In this document: in pieces, positions 1 to 8,578 of the stretch
Layout: each line of letters begins with the position of its first letter
Numbering within the stretch: the first letter of the stretch is position 1
Translations under genes and position numbers: made by a program
The notes under the pieces: model-generated
The model's database searches: none
What the model was told of the DNA's origin: nothing
The model's input: the letters and a program-made list of their open reading frames with translations, nothing else
Assembly (NCBI GenBank): GCA_903825435.1
Contig: CAIKAP010000144.1
Location: forward strand, 1-36,113
Length of the DNA stretch: 36,113 bases
Origin: an uncultured Verrucomicrobiota bacterium
Lineage (GTDB): Bacteria; Verrucomicrobiota; Verrucomicrobiia; Palsa-1439
Direction of reading: 5' to 3'

Positions 1-1
1 A

Positions 2-148
2 CGGGCCGACGCCAAGGGCGGAGCATGGTCGCCCATCGTAAAAGTAAGCCGAAGGGCCTCTGGAAAAACTGTTTTCACACCTTCGGCTCGCCATCTCCAC
101 TCCAATCGCCATCCACTAAAAGAAGTGTTGCAAGAACGTCTAGAGTAA
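2..148 (+). CDS. possible C-terminal tail of a gene entering from the left edge
   Basis: One forward frame is open from the window edge to a TAA at 146-148 and gives about 48 basic residues ending LKEVLQERLE. I recognise no domain. A competing forward frame is also open here, so this may not be coding at all. The roughly 200 bases that follow (149-351) show no convincing gene, and the small reading frames there have no recognisable protein character. Confidence 0.2.
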   Translation, partial: RADAKGGAWSPIVKVSRRASGKTVFTPSARHLHSNRHPLKEVLQERLE

Positions 149-351
149 AGTATCGCGATGGTGTTTGCAATTACTGTCTTGACGCATTGGAGCACGGTTT
201 TTGGATCATATGGTGGCATGATCGGCATTTTTAGCATGTGTTTGCTGCTGTGTTGGTGCTTCGAGAAAACGAAGAATCTTACCAACTGCATTCTTTGTCA
301 CTTCGCCTACAATGCGTGTTTAGTCATCTATGATTGGAGCAAGATTGTGCA

Positions 352-768
352 ATGGTAGGCCTCATGCGTGTCGCACGACATTTAATTTGCGCAGGTCTGC
401 TATGCGTTCTGGGTGATCTCGCCGCGTGGAAAACATACGGGCTTATGATCACACACATTTTTACTTACCGGGATACAAGCTACCCCACCGAAGAGCGCCA
501 GAAGGCCATTTTTCTGGATCACATCATGTGTGCCTACGTTATCCCGTATGCGCTTTTAACTAAACTGCCCGGCCTGAATAGCGACAAGATCCTCGATTTT
601 GAGCGTACATATCCGCGCGCTGGTTTTGGTGCAAACGCCGTAGTATGGACTGGCGTTCTTTACGGTGGAGGTTTTTTATTGTTCGCTTTTTACCGTCGGA
701 TGAAAGACCGAACCAAACAGTCCACCCAACGGCTTTCCGCTCGGAGCATTGAAAAACGTTCATCATGA
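352..768 (+). CDS. small hypothetical membrane protein
   Basis: A protein of about 138 residues that I do not recognise. It has a hydrophobic N-terminal segment (about residues 8-25, around HLICAGLLCVLGDLAAW) and a second one near residues 98-117 (VVWTGVLYGGGFLLFAFY), followed by a basic, Ser/Arg-rich tail. This suggests two membrane passes with a loop of about 70 residues between them. An ATG at 352 was preferred to an upstream TTG at 334; an ATG at 364 is also possible. The base composition is visibly more AT-rich than the GC-rich operon that follows. It converges on the nucleoside phosphorylase-family gene and has no functional neighbour, so it could be an orphan of foreign origin. No function is proposed. 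Confidence 0.5.
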   Translation: MVGLMRVARHLICAGLLCVLGDLAAWKTYGLMITHIFTYRDTSYPTEERQKAIFLDHIMCAYVIPYALLTKLPGLNSDKILDFERTYPRAGFGANAVVWTGVLYGGGFLLFAFYRRMKDRTKQSTQRLSARSIEKRSS

Positions 769-849
769 TTAAACCATCAACCAGCATTCACCCGCCGCTC
801 CCAGAGAGCCGTTGTTGACTTTGGACGTCAACTGAACCGGAACACGGCG

Positions 850-1608
850 TCAAGCGTGGTGCGGTTGGAGTCGAGGGATGGAGACTTCGAGGAACCGTGC
901 GAGGTTGGCGCCGGCGATGCTGGCGCGGTGGCCGAGCCGGGCGAGATCGAGAATCAGGCGCGGATGGCGGTTGCAGGCGGACAGTAGGCGGCTAAGTTGA
1001 AGCTGGCCGACGACGAAGAAATCATCGAGATCCTCCGGCAAGTCCTCGTGGTCGTTATCAGTGATGCAGCGCAATGCCAGCATGTCGGTGCCGTGCGCGG
1101 CGCAGACGGTGGCGACGGCGCTAGTCTCCATGTCCGCTGCCAATGCACCGGTGGCGCGACCGAGGTGCTGTTTGGTGGCGGCGCGGATGACGATATCGTC
1201 GGTGGTGAGGATTTTGCCGCGATGAACCTTGCAGTTGTTGTTTTCCATCGCCAGTTCGTCGCGCGGCGCAAGTGTGAGCGCCGAACGCCAGCGGACTTGG
1301 GCGCCGGAATCCTGCGAAAGGTCGAGCACCTCGGTGCCGATCACGATGTCGCCGTCGGAGACCGACGGGTGCAGCCCGCCGCCGAACCCCGCGCTGATGA
1401 CAAGGTCGGGACGGTAACAGCGGATGGTGACCTCGGCGGCGATGCGCGCGCACTCCTTGCCGGCGCCGAGCGCAAGCATGGCGACAGGCTCGCCCGCGAG
1501 CGTGCCCTCGTAAAAGTCCAAGTGCGCCTGCCGCACGAGATGGTTCGCGCTAGCCCGGCGCAATATTGGATTCAACTCCTGATTGACGGCGACAAGGATT
1601 GCAATCAT
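850..1608 (-). CDS. nucleoside phosphorylase/hydrolase family protein (MTAN/HpnG-like)
   Basis: A 252-residue protein of the PNP/UDP phosphorylase fold. The start MIAILVAVNQE is the canonical first strand of the 5'-methylthioadenosine/SAH nucleosidase class, so the ATG at 1608 was chosen over a 40-residue upstream extension that runs into the neighbouring gene. Visible landmarks are the glycine-rich strand SAGFGGGLHPSVSDGDIVI (about 72-90), the purine/ribose-site motif ADMETSAV (about 158-165) and a late acidic residue in CITDND (about D184), where the family's catalytic Asp normally sits. Family members include MTA/SAH nucleosidase, futalosine hydrolase and the hopanoid-associated HpnG; the sequence alone does not decide among them. 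It is the last gene of the minus-strand operon, 35 bases after the cytochrome gene. Confidence 0.75.
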   Translation of the reverse strand: MIAILVAVNQELNPILRRASANHLVRQAHLDFYEGTLAGEPVAMLALGAGKECARIAAEVTIRCYRPDLVISAGFGGGLHPSVSDGDIVIGTEVLDLSQDSGAQVRWRSALTLAPRDELAMENNNCKVHRGKILTTDDIVIRAATKQHLGRATGALAADMETSAVATVCAAHGTDMLALRCITDNDHEDLPEDLDDFFVVGQLQLSRLLSACNRHPRLILDLARLGHRASIAGANLARFLEVSIPRLQPHHA

Positions 1609-1643
1609 GTCAACGGCATTAAAACACCATCGTGGCAGCAACG

Positions 1644-3842
1644 TCAACGGCGTTGGAGGATATCGTTGAGGAGGGCGGTGGCGTCGTTGTGGTTGGGGTG
1701 ACGCTGGAGAAGGGCGCGCAAAGTGCACTCGGCACCGGCGATGTCGCCTTTTTGCCGTTGGTAGAAGGCCTGAGTGTACGCGTAACGCGGTTCCTGCGGA
1801 CGCGCGGCGGCGGCGCGGGCGCAGAGCGCGATGGCCTCGTCAAGATTCTCCCGCGAGATGATAACGGCGAGGTTGTAGGCGGCGGGGGCAAATTGTGGAT
1901 CGGCCTTCAGCGTGGTGCGCAGACAAACTTCGGCGGCTTTCGTGTCGCCTTTCTCGGCAAGGAGGAGCCCGAGGTTGAAGTTGATTTCGGCGCTGGCGGG
2001 ATCGAGTGCGATGGCTTTACGAAGCGCGGCCTCGGCTTCGGCGTTGCGATTCTGGCGGGCGTAGATGAGCGCGGTGTTTACCAGTGGCGGAACGAAATTC
2101 GATTCGAGTTTCGTCGCGATGGCGAATTCGGTGAGGGCGGCGTCGGGTTGGCTGAGGTTGAGGTAGTGGTTGCCGAGGTTGTAGTGCGCGGCGTGGGCGT
2201 CGGGCTGGCTGCGGAGTGAATCTTCGTATTCTTTTGCGGCGCTGCGGAGGCGCGCGGCGTCAGCCGTCTCGAACATGCCCGGTGGATAGGCGTCGAGCGC
2301 GGCACCGGCACTGATGCGGACGAGACGGAAGTCATCGCCAAGCACGGTGAGGAGCGCGGTGACGTTTTCCGGGGTGAGATTGTGGCCGAGCGAGGTGGCG
2401 GCGGCGCTGCGAATGAGCGGTGACGAATCTTTCAATGCCTGACGTAGCACGGGCCATTTGGTGTCGCTGTCGCATGCGTCGAGGAGACGGATCAACGCAG
2501 TGGCGAAAATCTCTTCGTGGTCGGGACGCGCGATGTAGGCGAGCATGTCGGGGAGCTTGGTCCAGTCGCGTTTGCGGGCGGCGTCAACGAGTGCGGCGCG
2601 CTGGAGGACGGGCGCTTGGTAGTCGTCCTTGTGCCAGGTTCGGACTTGTTGGTCGGCCCACGTGGCGGTCTTGTTGGTGTGGCAGATTGTGCAGGAGAGG
2701 GGAGACTTGTAGAGCGCGGCGGCGGCGGGTGTGGGTGGCAGGAAACTGTGGTCGCTGCGGCGCATCCGACCGAACTCGGTCATCGGCATGTGACAGGAGT
2801 TGCAGGTCGGCTTGACGGGGCCGGGTTTGTGGTTGGAGTGCGCGGTGATGTCGGAGACTTTGTTGGCGTGGCAGGGGAGACAGGAGTCGTTCGGGTTCTT
2901 CTCGAAACGGTAACGCCCGCTGGAGGTGTGACAGTGAGTGCAGTCGAGTTTACCGGATTTGGCGCAGGGGTTCATTCGCCAGCCGGTGTAGGTGTAGTTC
3001 TCGCCGAGGTCGCGTCCGTCGGGATAGAAATCAATGTGTTCGACGGCGACGAGACCGTAGTGGTCAAAGTAGCGGTCACTCGGCTGGAAGGATTGGGTGA
3101 GCGTGTTCATCTTCGCGTGGCAAGGCGCGCAGAGGTCGTTGCGCTGGTTGATGGTCATCTTGCGGACGCTGATGATCTTGAGATCGGCAGGCGATGGCTT
3201 GCCTTTGGCGGCGAGGCAGACGCGGACGTGTTCACCGGCGGGGCCGTGACAGGTTTCGCAGTTGATGCCGGGCTCGGTCCAGGTGGTGCGGTAGCTGTCG
3301 TTGGTGGCGTCGTAGTTCTTCGAGATCTGGCTGACGTGACAGCCATAGCAGGAGGTGTTGAACGTGTACGGTCGCTCGGTCCAGTGGAGGAGTTCGTTCG
3401 TCACGCCGCTGAAATGGCGAATCGCGCTGGCGGCGGTGTCGTACCACTCGTTGCGGCGGACATCGAACGCGACGGGCAACGTCTGGAACCAGCCGCGGTC
3501 GAGCTGCGTGAGGAAGTAGAAGACGTTCTTGCCACCGAGAGCGTGGAGGATTTTGTAGCGCTTCTCACCGGTCGGGGTGCGCTCGATGACGAACGGCGGC
3601 TCGGCCCGGTAGTGCGATTGGCCGACGACGATGTCGTTGGTGTGCGGCGGCAACGTGGCGGCGAGGTTTGTCGTGAACGGCTGCATCGCGAGGCCGTGGA
3701 ACGACGTGGCCCATTTCTTGTAGAAGTCCTCGTGGCAGTCGCGGCACGTGGCGGAACCGACCCAGTCGGTTTTCGGCGGTGGCTCGGTTTTGGAACAGGC
3801 TGCGAGCAGCGCGATGGACGCGATGAGAACGACCAGCCGCAT
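1644..3842 (-). CDS. octahaem cytochrome c lipoprotein with HEAT-like and TPR repeats
   Basis: A 732-residue exported protein. It begins with a lipoprotein signal (MRLVVLIASIALLAAC, lipobox LAAC with Cys16). Eight CXXCH haem-attachment motifs follow, at about residues 33-37, 165-169, 195-199, 238-242, 301-305, 321-325, 347-351 and 384-388. The architecture resembles the cytochrome c554/multihaem family. Residues of about 430-540 look like HEAT-type helical repeats (LIRSAAATSLGHNL, LVRISAGAALDAYP). About 555-730 are TPR units (HYNLGNHYLNLSQPDAALTE, INFNLGLLLAEKGDTKAAE). The protein probably sits on the periplasmic side of a membrane as an electron-transfer scaffold; the redox partner is unknown. 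It starts one base after the purC stop codon, so the two are co-transcribed. Confidence 0.85.
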   Translation of the reverse strand: MRLVVLIASIALLAACSKTEPPPKTDWVGSATCRDCHEDFYKKWATSFHGLAMQPFTTNLAATLPPHTNDIVVGQSHYRAEPPFVIERTPTGEKRYKILHALGGKNVFYFLTQLDRGWFQTLPVAFDVRRNEWYDTAASAIRHFSGVTNELLHWTERPYTFNTSCYGCHVSQISKNYDATNDSYRTTWTEPGINCETCHGPAGEHVRVCLAAKGKPSPADLKIISVRKMTINQRNDLCAPCHAKMNTLTQSFQPSDRYFDHYGLVAVEHIDFYPDGRDLGENYTYTGWRMNPCAKSGKLDCTHCHTSSGRYRFEKNPNDSCLPCHANKVSDITAHSNHKPGPVKPTCNSCHMPMTEFGRMRRSDHSFLPPTPAAAALYKSPLSCTICHTNKTATWADQQVRTWHKDDYQAPVLQRAALVDAARKRDWTKLPDMLAYIARPDHEEIFATALIRLLDACDSDTKWPVLRQALKDSSPLIRSAAATSLGHNLTPENVTALLTVLGDDFRLVRISAGAALDAYPPGMFETADAARLRSAAKEYEDSLRSQPDAHAAHYNLGNHYLNLSQPDAALTEFAIATKLESNFVPPLVNTALIYARQNRNAEAEAALRKAIALDPASAEINFNLGLLLAEKGDTKAAEVCLRTTLKADPQFAPAAYNLAVIISRENLDEAIALCARAAAARPQEPRYAYTQAFYQRQKGDIAGAECTLRALLQRHPNHNDATALLNDILQRR

Positions 3843-3843
3843 C

Positions 3844-4719
3844 TCAGGCCGTCAGGCGTTGGAGCGCCTCGACGTATTTCTCCGTCGTCTTGCGGACGAT
3901 CTCTTCGGGAAGAGACGGGCCGGGGTACTGCTTGTTCCAGTCGAGGGTTTCAAGGTAATCGCGGACGTATTGTTTGTCGTAGCTCGGCTGCGGGCCGCCG
4001 GGTTTGTATTGGTCGGCGGGCCAGAACCGGGAGCTGTCGGGCGTCAGGACTTCGTCAATGAGGATGACCTTGTCGCCGAGGAGGCCGAACTCGAACTTGG
4101 TGTCGGCGATGATGATGCCGCGCGTGCCGGCGTAGTCGCGGGCGAATTTGTAAACGGCGATCGCGAGGTCGCGGACTTTCGCGGCGAGCGGCGCGCCGAG
4201 AATCTTGACGGCTTCGTCGAAACTGATGTTCTCGTCGTGGCCGGTGTCGGCTTTCGTCGAAGGTGTGAAGATCGGTTCGGGCAGTTTGCTGGACTCGACG
4301 AGACCGTCGGGGAGCTTGATGCCGCAGACGGTCTGGCTCTTCTTGTATTCCTTCCAGCCGGAGCCGCTGAGGTAACCGCGGACGATGCACTCGACGGCGA
4401 GCGGCTGGCATTTCTTCACGAGCATCGAACGGCCGCGGAGCGATTCGTGGCGGCCGACGCGCTTGGCGATGGCTTCGAAGTCGGAGGTGATAAAATGGTT
4501 CTCGGTGATCTGCTTGGTCTTGCCGAACCAGAACTCGCTGAGCGCGGCGAGGACGCGGCCTTTTTCCGGGATCGGCGTCGGCAGGACAACGTCGAACGCG
4601 CTGAGCCGGTCGCTGGCGACGAAGAGCAACGTGTCGCCAAGATCGAAGATCTCGCGGACTTTGCCGCTGCGGGTTTTCTTGAGGCCTGGGATTTCGATGT
4701 TGGAGAGGGCGGTGGTCAT
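3844..4719 (-). CDS. purC: phosphoribosylaminoimidazole-succinocarboxamide synthase (SAICAR synthetase)
   Basis: A 291-residue cytoplasmic enzyme of de novo purine synthesis. It joins CAIR and aspartate with ATP to form SAICAR. Recognisable PurC segments are the N-terminal GKVREIFDLGDTLLFVASDR with SAFDVVLPTPIPEKG after it, the middle GYLSGSGWKEY, and IIADTKFEFG near the ATP/metal site. The length fits the yeast-like PurC subgroup (about 300 residues) rather than the shorter E. coli form. The ATG at 4719 is preferred because the family homology starts there, and an AGGAAAA-type ribosome site lies just upstream. It starts 13 bases after the pepA stop and ends one base before the cytochrome start. 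Confidence 0.95.
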   Translation of the reverse strand: MTTALSNIEIPGLKKTRSGKVREIFDLGDTLLFVASDRLSAFDVVLPTPIPEKGRVLAALSEFWFGKTKQITENHFITSDFEAIAKRVGRHESLRGRSMLVKKCQPLAVECIVRGYLSGSGWKEYKKSQTVCGIKLPDGLVESSKLPEPIFTPSTKADTGHDENISFDEAVKILGAPLAAKVRDLAIAVYKFARDYAGTRGIIIADTKFEFGLLGDKVILIDEVLTPDSSRFWPADQYKPGGPQPSYDKQYVRDYLETLDWNKQYPGPSLPEEIVRKTTEKYVEALQRLTA

Positions 4720-4732
4720 GATGGCGTTTTTC

Positions 4733-6187
4733 CTATTTCCAATTCTGCAAAAGGTCAAGCAAGAGCCGGACGCCGAAGCCGGTGGCGCCTTTGGCGAGGT
4801 AGGGGCGTTCTTCGGTCGTCCACGCGGTGCCGGCAATGTCGAGGTGCGCCCACGGAATGTCGCCGACGTACTTGGCGAGGAACGCAGCGGCGGTGCTGAC
4901 GCCGCCTTCGCGGCCGCCGGTGTTTTTGATGTCGGCGATGTCGCTCTTGATTTTGTCTTTGTATTCCTGCCAGAGCGGAAGCGGCCAGAGGCGTTCGCCG
5001 GTGCGTTCGCCGGAGGCGCGGAGTTTTTCCTGGAGAGGTTCGTTGTTGCCGAGCAGCCCGGCGGCGAAGGAGCCGAGAGCGATGACGCAGGCGCCGGTCA
5101 ACGTGGCGAGGTCGATGATGGCTTGGGGGTGGCGTTCGCGGGCGTAGGCGATGGCGTCGCCGAGGACGATGCGGCCTTCGGCGTCGGTGTTGAGGACTTC
5201 GATGGTGACGGCGCGTTTGTCGGTGCCTTTGTAGCTGGTGACGATGTCGCCGGGGCGGTAGCTGGTGGCGCTGGGCATGTTCTCGGCGGCGCCGATGATA
5301 CCGATGACGTGCAATGGAAGTTGGAGCGCGGCGATGGCGCGCATCGCTCCGAGCACAGCGCAGCCGCCGGATTTGTCGAACTTCATTTCGTCCATCTTGT
5401 CGGAAGGTTTGATGGAGATGCCGCCGGAGTCGAAGGTGAGGGCTTTGCCGACGAGTGCGATGGGTTTGGCGTTGGGGTCGGGCGTGCCGTGGTATTCGAG
5501 GACGATGAGGCGCGGGTCGCGTGCACTGCCACTGCCGACGGCGAGGATGCCGCCGAAGCCGCCGGTTTCGAGGGCGGATTTGTCGAGGATGGTGCAGGTG
5601 AGGTTGCATTCCTCGGCGAGGCGGCGGGCGTGGTCGGCGAGGACTTCGGGGTAAACGATGTTGGCGGGGAGGTTGGCGATGTCGCGTGCGTAGTTGGCGG
5701 CGTTGGTGATGGCTTGGGTGCGGGCGACGACGGCCTTGGCGGCGGCGAGGTCAGCGTTCTTGGGAAGGCAGATGGTGAGTGTCTTGAGTGCGGCGTGGTT
5801 ATCGTTGGGAGATTTGTACTTGGTGAATTTGTAGGAGGCGAGGATGGCGGCTTCGACAGCGTGCGGGAGTTGGTCGGGGGCGAGGACGATGGCGGCTTCT
5901 GTGATGCCAAGTGTGGCGAGTCGTTTGACGGCGAGACCGGTGGCGCGGCGGGTTTTTTCGGGGGTCAGTTCCGCGGTTTTGCCGAGGCCGACGAGGAGGA
6001 GGTGAGTGGCGGTGGAGTGGAGGAGGAGGAGCTGTTTGTCGGCGCCGCTGAATTCCTTGCGGGAAAGCCGCCGAAGGAGGTTACGGAACAAAACCGGAAC
6101 ATCGAGCCGTTCTTTTTCGTGGCAAAAGAGAACGAGAGCGGGTAGTCTTTGGTCAAAGATGGAGGTGTTGACGAGTCGGAGTTTCAT
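4733..6187 (-). CDS. pepA: leucyl aminopeptidase (M17 family, PepA)
   Basis: A 484-residue cytosolic metallo-aminopeptidase that releases N-terminal residues from peptides. The C-terminal catalytic domain carries the M17 signatures: VGKALTFDSGGISIKP (metal-binding Lys and Asp), DEMKFDKSGG, and the diagnostic NTDAEGRIVLGDA. The N-terminal part is the more variable macro-like domain. The ATG at 6187 (MKLRLVNTSIFD) was chosen; the in-frame ATG at 6196 lies inside the -10 box of the promoter described below, so the longer form would not be transcribed from that promoter. It is the first gene of the four-gene minus-strand operon. Confidence 0.95.
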   Translation of the reverse strand: MKLRLVNTSIFDQRLPALVLFCHEKERLDVPVLFRNLLRRLSRKEFSGADKQLLLLHSTATHLLLVGLGKTAELTPEKTRRATGLAVKRLATLGITEAAIVLAPDQLPHAVEAAILASYKFTKYKSPNDNHAALKTLTICLPKNADLAAAKAVVARTQAITNAANYARDIANLPANIVYPEVLADHARRLAEECNLTCTILDKSALETGGFGGILAVGSGSARDPRLIVLEYHGTPDPNAKPIALVGKALTFDSGGISIKPSDKMDEMKFDKSGGCAVLGAMRAIAALQLPLHVIGIIGAAENMPSATSYRPGDIVTSYKGTDKRAVTIEVLNTDAEGRIVLGDAIAYARERHPQAIIDLATLTGACVIALGSFAAGLLGNNEPLQEKLRASGERTGERLWPLPLWQEYKDKIKSDIADIKNTGGREGGVSTAAAFLAKYVGDIPWAHLDIAGTAWTTEERPYLAKGATGFGVRLLLDLLQNWK

Positions 6188-6194
6188 GGGGCGC

Positions 6195-6223
6195 ATTATA
6201 TGTGTGGATGGTGGCGGCGTCAA
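6195..6223 (-). promoter_or_regulatory. sigma70-type promoter of the pepA operon, probably giving a leaderless mRNA
   Basis: On the minus strand TTGACG (6218-6223) is followed after exactly 17 bases by a perfect TATAAT (6195-6200). Only 7 bases, GCGCCCC, separate the -10 box from the pepA ATG (6185-6187). Transcription would therefore start at or next to the A of the start codon, and there is no room for a Shine-Dalgarno site. Confidence 0.65.
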
Positions 6224-6256
6224 CGGTCAGAGGTTTCCGAAAGGAAAAGATGAAAC

Positions 6257-8503
6257 ATGCAGGTGGCGGTGTTGCCAGAGATTATCGAAGATCTTAGCCA
6301 GACGTTTGATCCCCAGTGGTTGAACTCGGCATTGGTGCTGGCGTTGTTCAGCACAGTGGTGGTTGTTGGCGTGTTCGCCTACCTGAACCGTTTTGCGAAG
6401 AAGTTGTATCTCAACCTCTGGATCGTCGCGTGGGTGCTGTATGCGCTTTGGCTGGGGGCATGCATTCGGTTGGAAAGCGCCCCGGGGATGCCTTGGCTGG
6501 TGATGGCGCAACGTGCCTGTATCGGGGCTAGCGCGCTGTGCATGTTCTGGGGTAGCTTCGAGATGGTAAACCTCGCCCGCGCGATTCGTGAGTTGAAGTA
6601 TGGAATTGCGTTGATCGTGGTGTGGAGCTATGTGGCCGCCTACGTGGTGCGGGACCACCTCTGGATCACGTTACCGATGTTTGTGCTGTTGGCAATGGCA
6701 AGCGTGTTCATCGGGTTCCTGTACCTACGCTACCGAGGTCGGTATCGTGGAGCCAACCTGCTCGCGTGTGGGTTCATCCTTTGGGGGATTCACTTGCTGG
6801 AGTTTCCATCTCAGCCATACCTGCCGCCGTTGCTGGTGGTCTGCGGGTACTACATGACGGCGGCGTTGGCGCTGTTCATCGCGTTGGGAATGATCGTGCT
6901 GGTGCTGGAGGAGGCCCAGGAGCGTCACCGGGAGTTGGTGGACGAGTTTAATCAAGGGATAGTCAACCGCCGTCAACTGGAGCAGGATGTCATGGTCTCG
7001 GAGCAGAAATACCGCGCCCTGTTTCGCGCGGCGGGCGATGCGATTTTCTTGGTGAATCTGGAGACGCTGGATATCGTGGAGGCGAACGAAGAAGCCAACC
7101 AACTGGTTCTGGGCGCTAGGAGTGGGAGTGAGTTACCGAAGTCATTCCTCAATATCCTCCCCGACCTGCACTGGTGCGCGCCATCAGTCATGGAGAACCA
7201 CCGGCGAATTGGAGGGATTATACGTTCGTCGCGCGAGTTCTCAATCCAACGCGCCAACGCAACCCTTGCGCCGTGTGAGGGCAGCGTCGCCATGGTGGAG
7301 TATAGCCATCAACCCGTGTTGTTGGTGACAGTGCGTGAAATCAGCGAACGCAAGGAGTTCGAACAACAGTTGCGCCACTCCGAGAAGTTGTCGGCGTTGG
7401 GGCAGTTGGTGGCGGGTGTGGCCCACGAGTTGAACAACCCGCTAGCCGTCATCATGGGCTACGCCCAGATCCTGACCTCGCAGGAACAGCCCGCCGCGCG
7501 TGTGCGTGGCGACCTCCAAAAAATCCTCCACGAATGCGAACGCGCCGCCAAGATCGTCCGCAATCTCCTAACCTTTGCCCGTCCGCTCGATCCGCAACTG
7601 ACACCGGTAGACATCAACTGCCTCATCACCAGCCTCGCCGAGAACCACGAAGCGGAGATGGAAAGCGCCGCCATCGTGTTCCACATTGCCTTGCAGCCTG
7701 GCCTGCCGCGAACGATGGCCGACCCTCACCAGATCGAACAAGTCCTCACCAACCTCATCGCGAACGCCGTGCAAGCGTTGAGTGAACACAATGGGCATCG
7801 ACTTTTGGAAGTTCGTACAGAATGCCTGGGAGCGGACGTGCGCATCACTGTTGCCGACACCGGCCCCGGCATTCCATCTGACGTGGTCCCGAAGATTTTT
7901 GACCCGTTTTTCACCACTAAGGGGCCGGGCAAGGGAACCGGTTTAGGCCTGTCAATTTGCCACAGTATTATTCAGGAACATCATGGTCGCATAGTCGTCG
8001 AGAGCGAGCTGGGAAAAGGCACGCGCTTCTACATCGAGATCCCCATCGTCAAATGCCCGACGACATCGCCCATCACCCCGATGGCTCCACGCCCCAGGGA
8101 ACCGCGTGCCGAAGCATCCCGCTACCGTGTGTTGCTGGTGGACGACGAGCCGGGGATCGTGGAAGTGCTACAGACGTTGTTGGAGGAGAGTGGGTATACT
8201 GTCGGGTCCGCCCAAAACGGTCTGCAGGCTCTCGAAATCATCAAGACAACTTCCTGCGATCTCATTATCAGTGACCTTTGCATGCCCAACATGGGTGGCG
8301 AAGCGCTCTACGGACGGGTCCGTCAGCTCTCGCCCGCCTTGGCCCGCCGCATGATTTTCATCACCGGCGACACCGTGAGCGGTACGTCCCTCAGCTTTTT
8401 GGAGAGCACAGGCAACCACTGGTTTGGTAAGCCGTTCAACCTGGACGAGATCGAGAAAACCGTACGCCAATTGTTGGAGCAGCCGGCGACAAGCGCGGTT
8501 TGA
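6257..8503 (+). CDS. membrane-bound hybrid sensor histidine kinase with receiver domain
   Basis: A 748-residue sensor. Residues of about 20-215 form roughly seven hydrophobic helices. A coiled linker (about 216-245) leads to a PAS-like domain (about 248-365, [20 protein letters not shown]). The HisKA dimerisation domain carries the phospho-accepting His at about 390 in [14 protein letters not shown]. The ATPase domain shows the N box ([10 protein letters not shown]), [15 protein letters not shown] and [10 protein letters not shown]-terminal receiver (about 624-745) has DD at 629-630, phospho-acceptor Asp at about 673 ([12 protein letters not shown]), Thr at about 703 and Lys at about 725. An AAGGAA ribosome site precedes the ATG. 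It is divergent from pepA; the signal and output partner are unknown. Its position beside the glycan locus may mean it controls surface polysaccharide, but that is conjecture. Confidence 0.93.
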   Translation: MQVAVLPEIIEDLSQTFDPQWLNSALVLALFSTVVVVGVFAYLNRFAKKLYLNLWIVAWVLYALWLGACIRLESAPGMPWLVMAQRACIGASALCMFWGSFEMVNLARAIRELKYGIALIVVWSYVAAYVVRDHLWITLPMFVLLAMASVFIGFLYLRYRGRYRGANLLACGFILWGIHLLEFPSQPYLPPLLVVCGYYMTAALALFIALGMIVLVLEEAQERHRELVDEFNQGIVNRRQLEQDVMVSEQKYRALFRAAGDAIFLVNLETLDIVEANEEANQLVLGARSGSELPKSFLNILPDLHWCAPSVMENHRRIGGIIRSSREFSIQRANATLAPCEGSVAMVEYSHQPVLLVTVREISERKEFEQQLRHSEKLSALGQLVAGVAHELNNPLAVIMGYAQILTSQEQPAARVRGDLQKILHECERAAKIVRNLLTFARPLDPQLTPVDINCLITSLAENHEAEMESAAIVFHIALQPGLPRTMADPHQIEQVLTNLIANAVQALSEHNGHRLLEVRTECLGADVRITVADTGPGIPSDVVPKIFDPFFTTKGPGKGTGLGLSICHSIIQEHHGRIVVESELGKGTRFYIEIPIVKCPTTSPITPMAPRPREPRAEASRYRVLLVDDEPGIVEVLQTLLEESGYTVGSAQNGLQALEIIKTTSCDLIISDLCMPNMGGEALYGRVRQLSPALARRMIFITGDTVSGTSLSFLESTGNHWFGKPFNLDEIEKTVRQLLEQPATSAV

Positions 8504-8578
8504 ACGGACGACGTTGGTGATGAGCTTGACAAGCGTAGCGGCCTGTCGGATACATCGGCGTTCACTTACTTGATTGTC

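Noticed and set aside
814-832. Terminator between the small membrane protein and the nucleoside phosphorylase-family gene (GTTGAC/GTCAAC)
   Set aside because: Only a 6-bp stem with a 7-base loop and no U-run on either strand.
2517-4061. Long open frame on the plus strand opposite the cytochrome and purC genes
   Set aside because: Val/Gly/Arg-rich translation without domains; it is antisense to genes with clear haem and PurC motifs and is explained by high GC.
4385-6145. Long plus-strand frame opposite pepA and the start of purC
   Set aside because: Low-complexity GDG/AGA translation; pepA on the other strand has the full M17 signatures.
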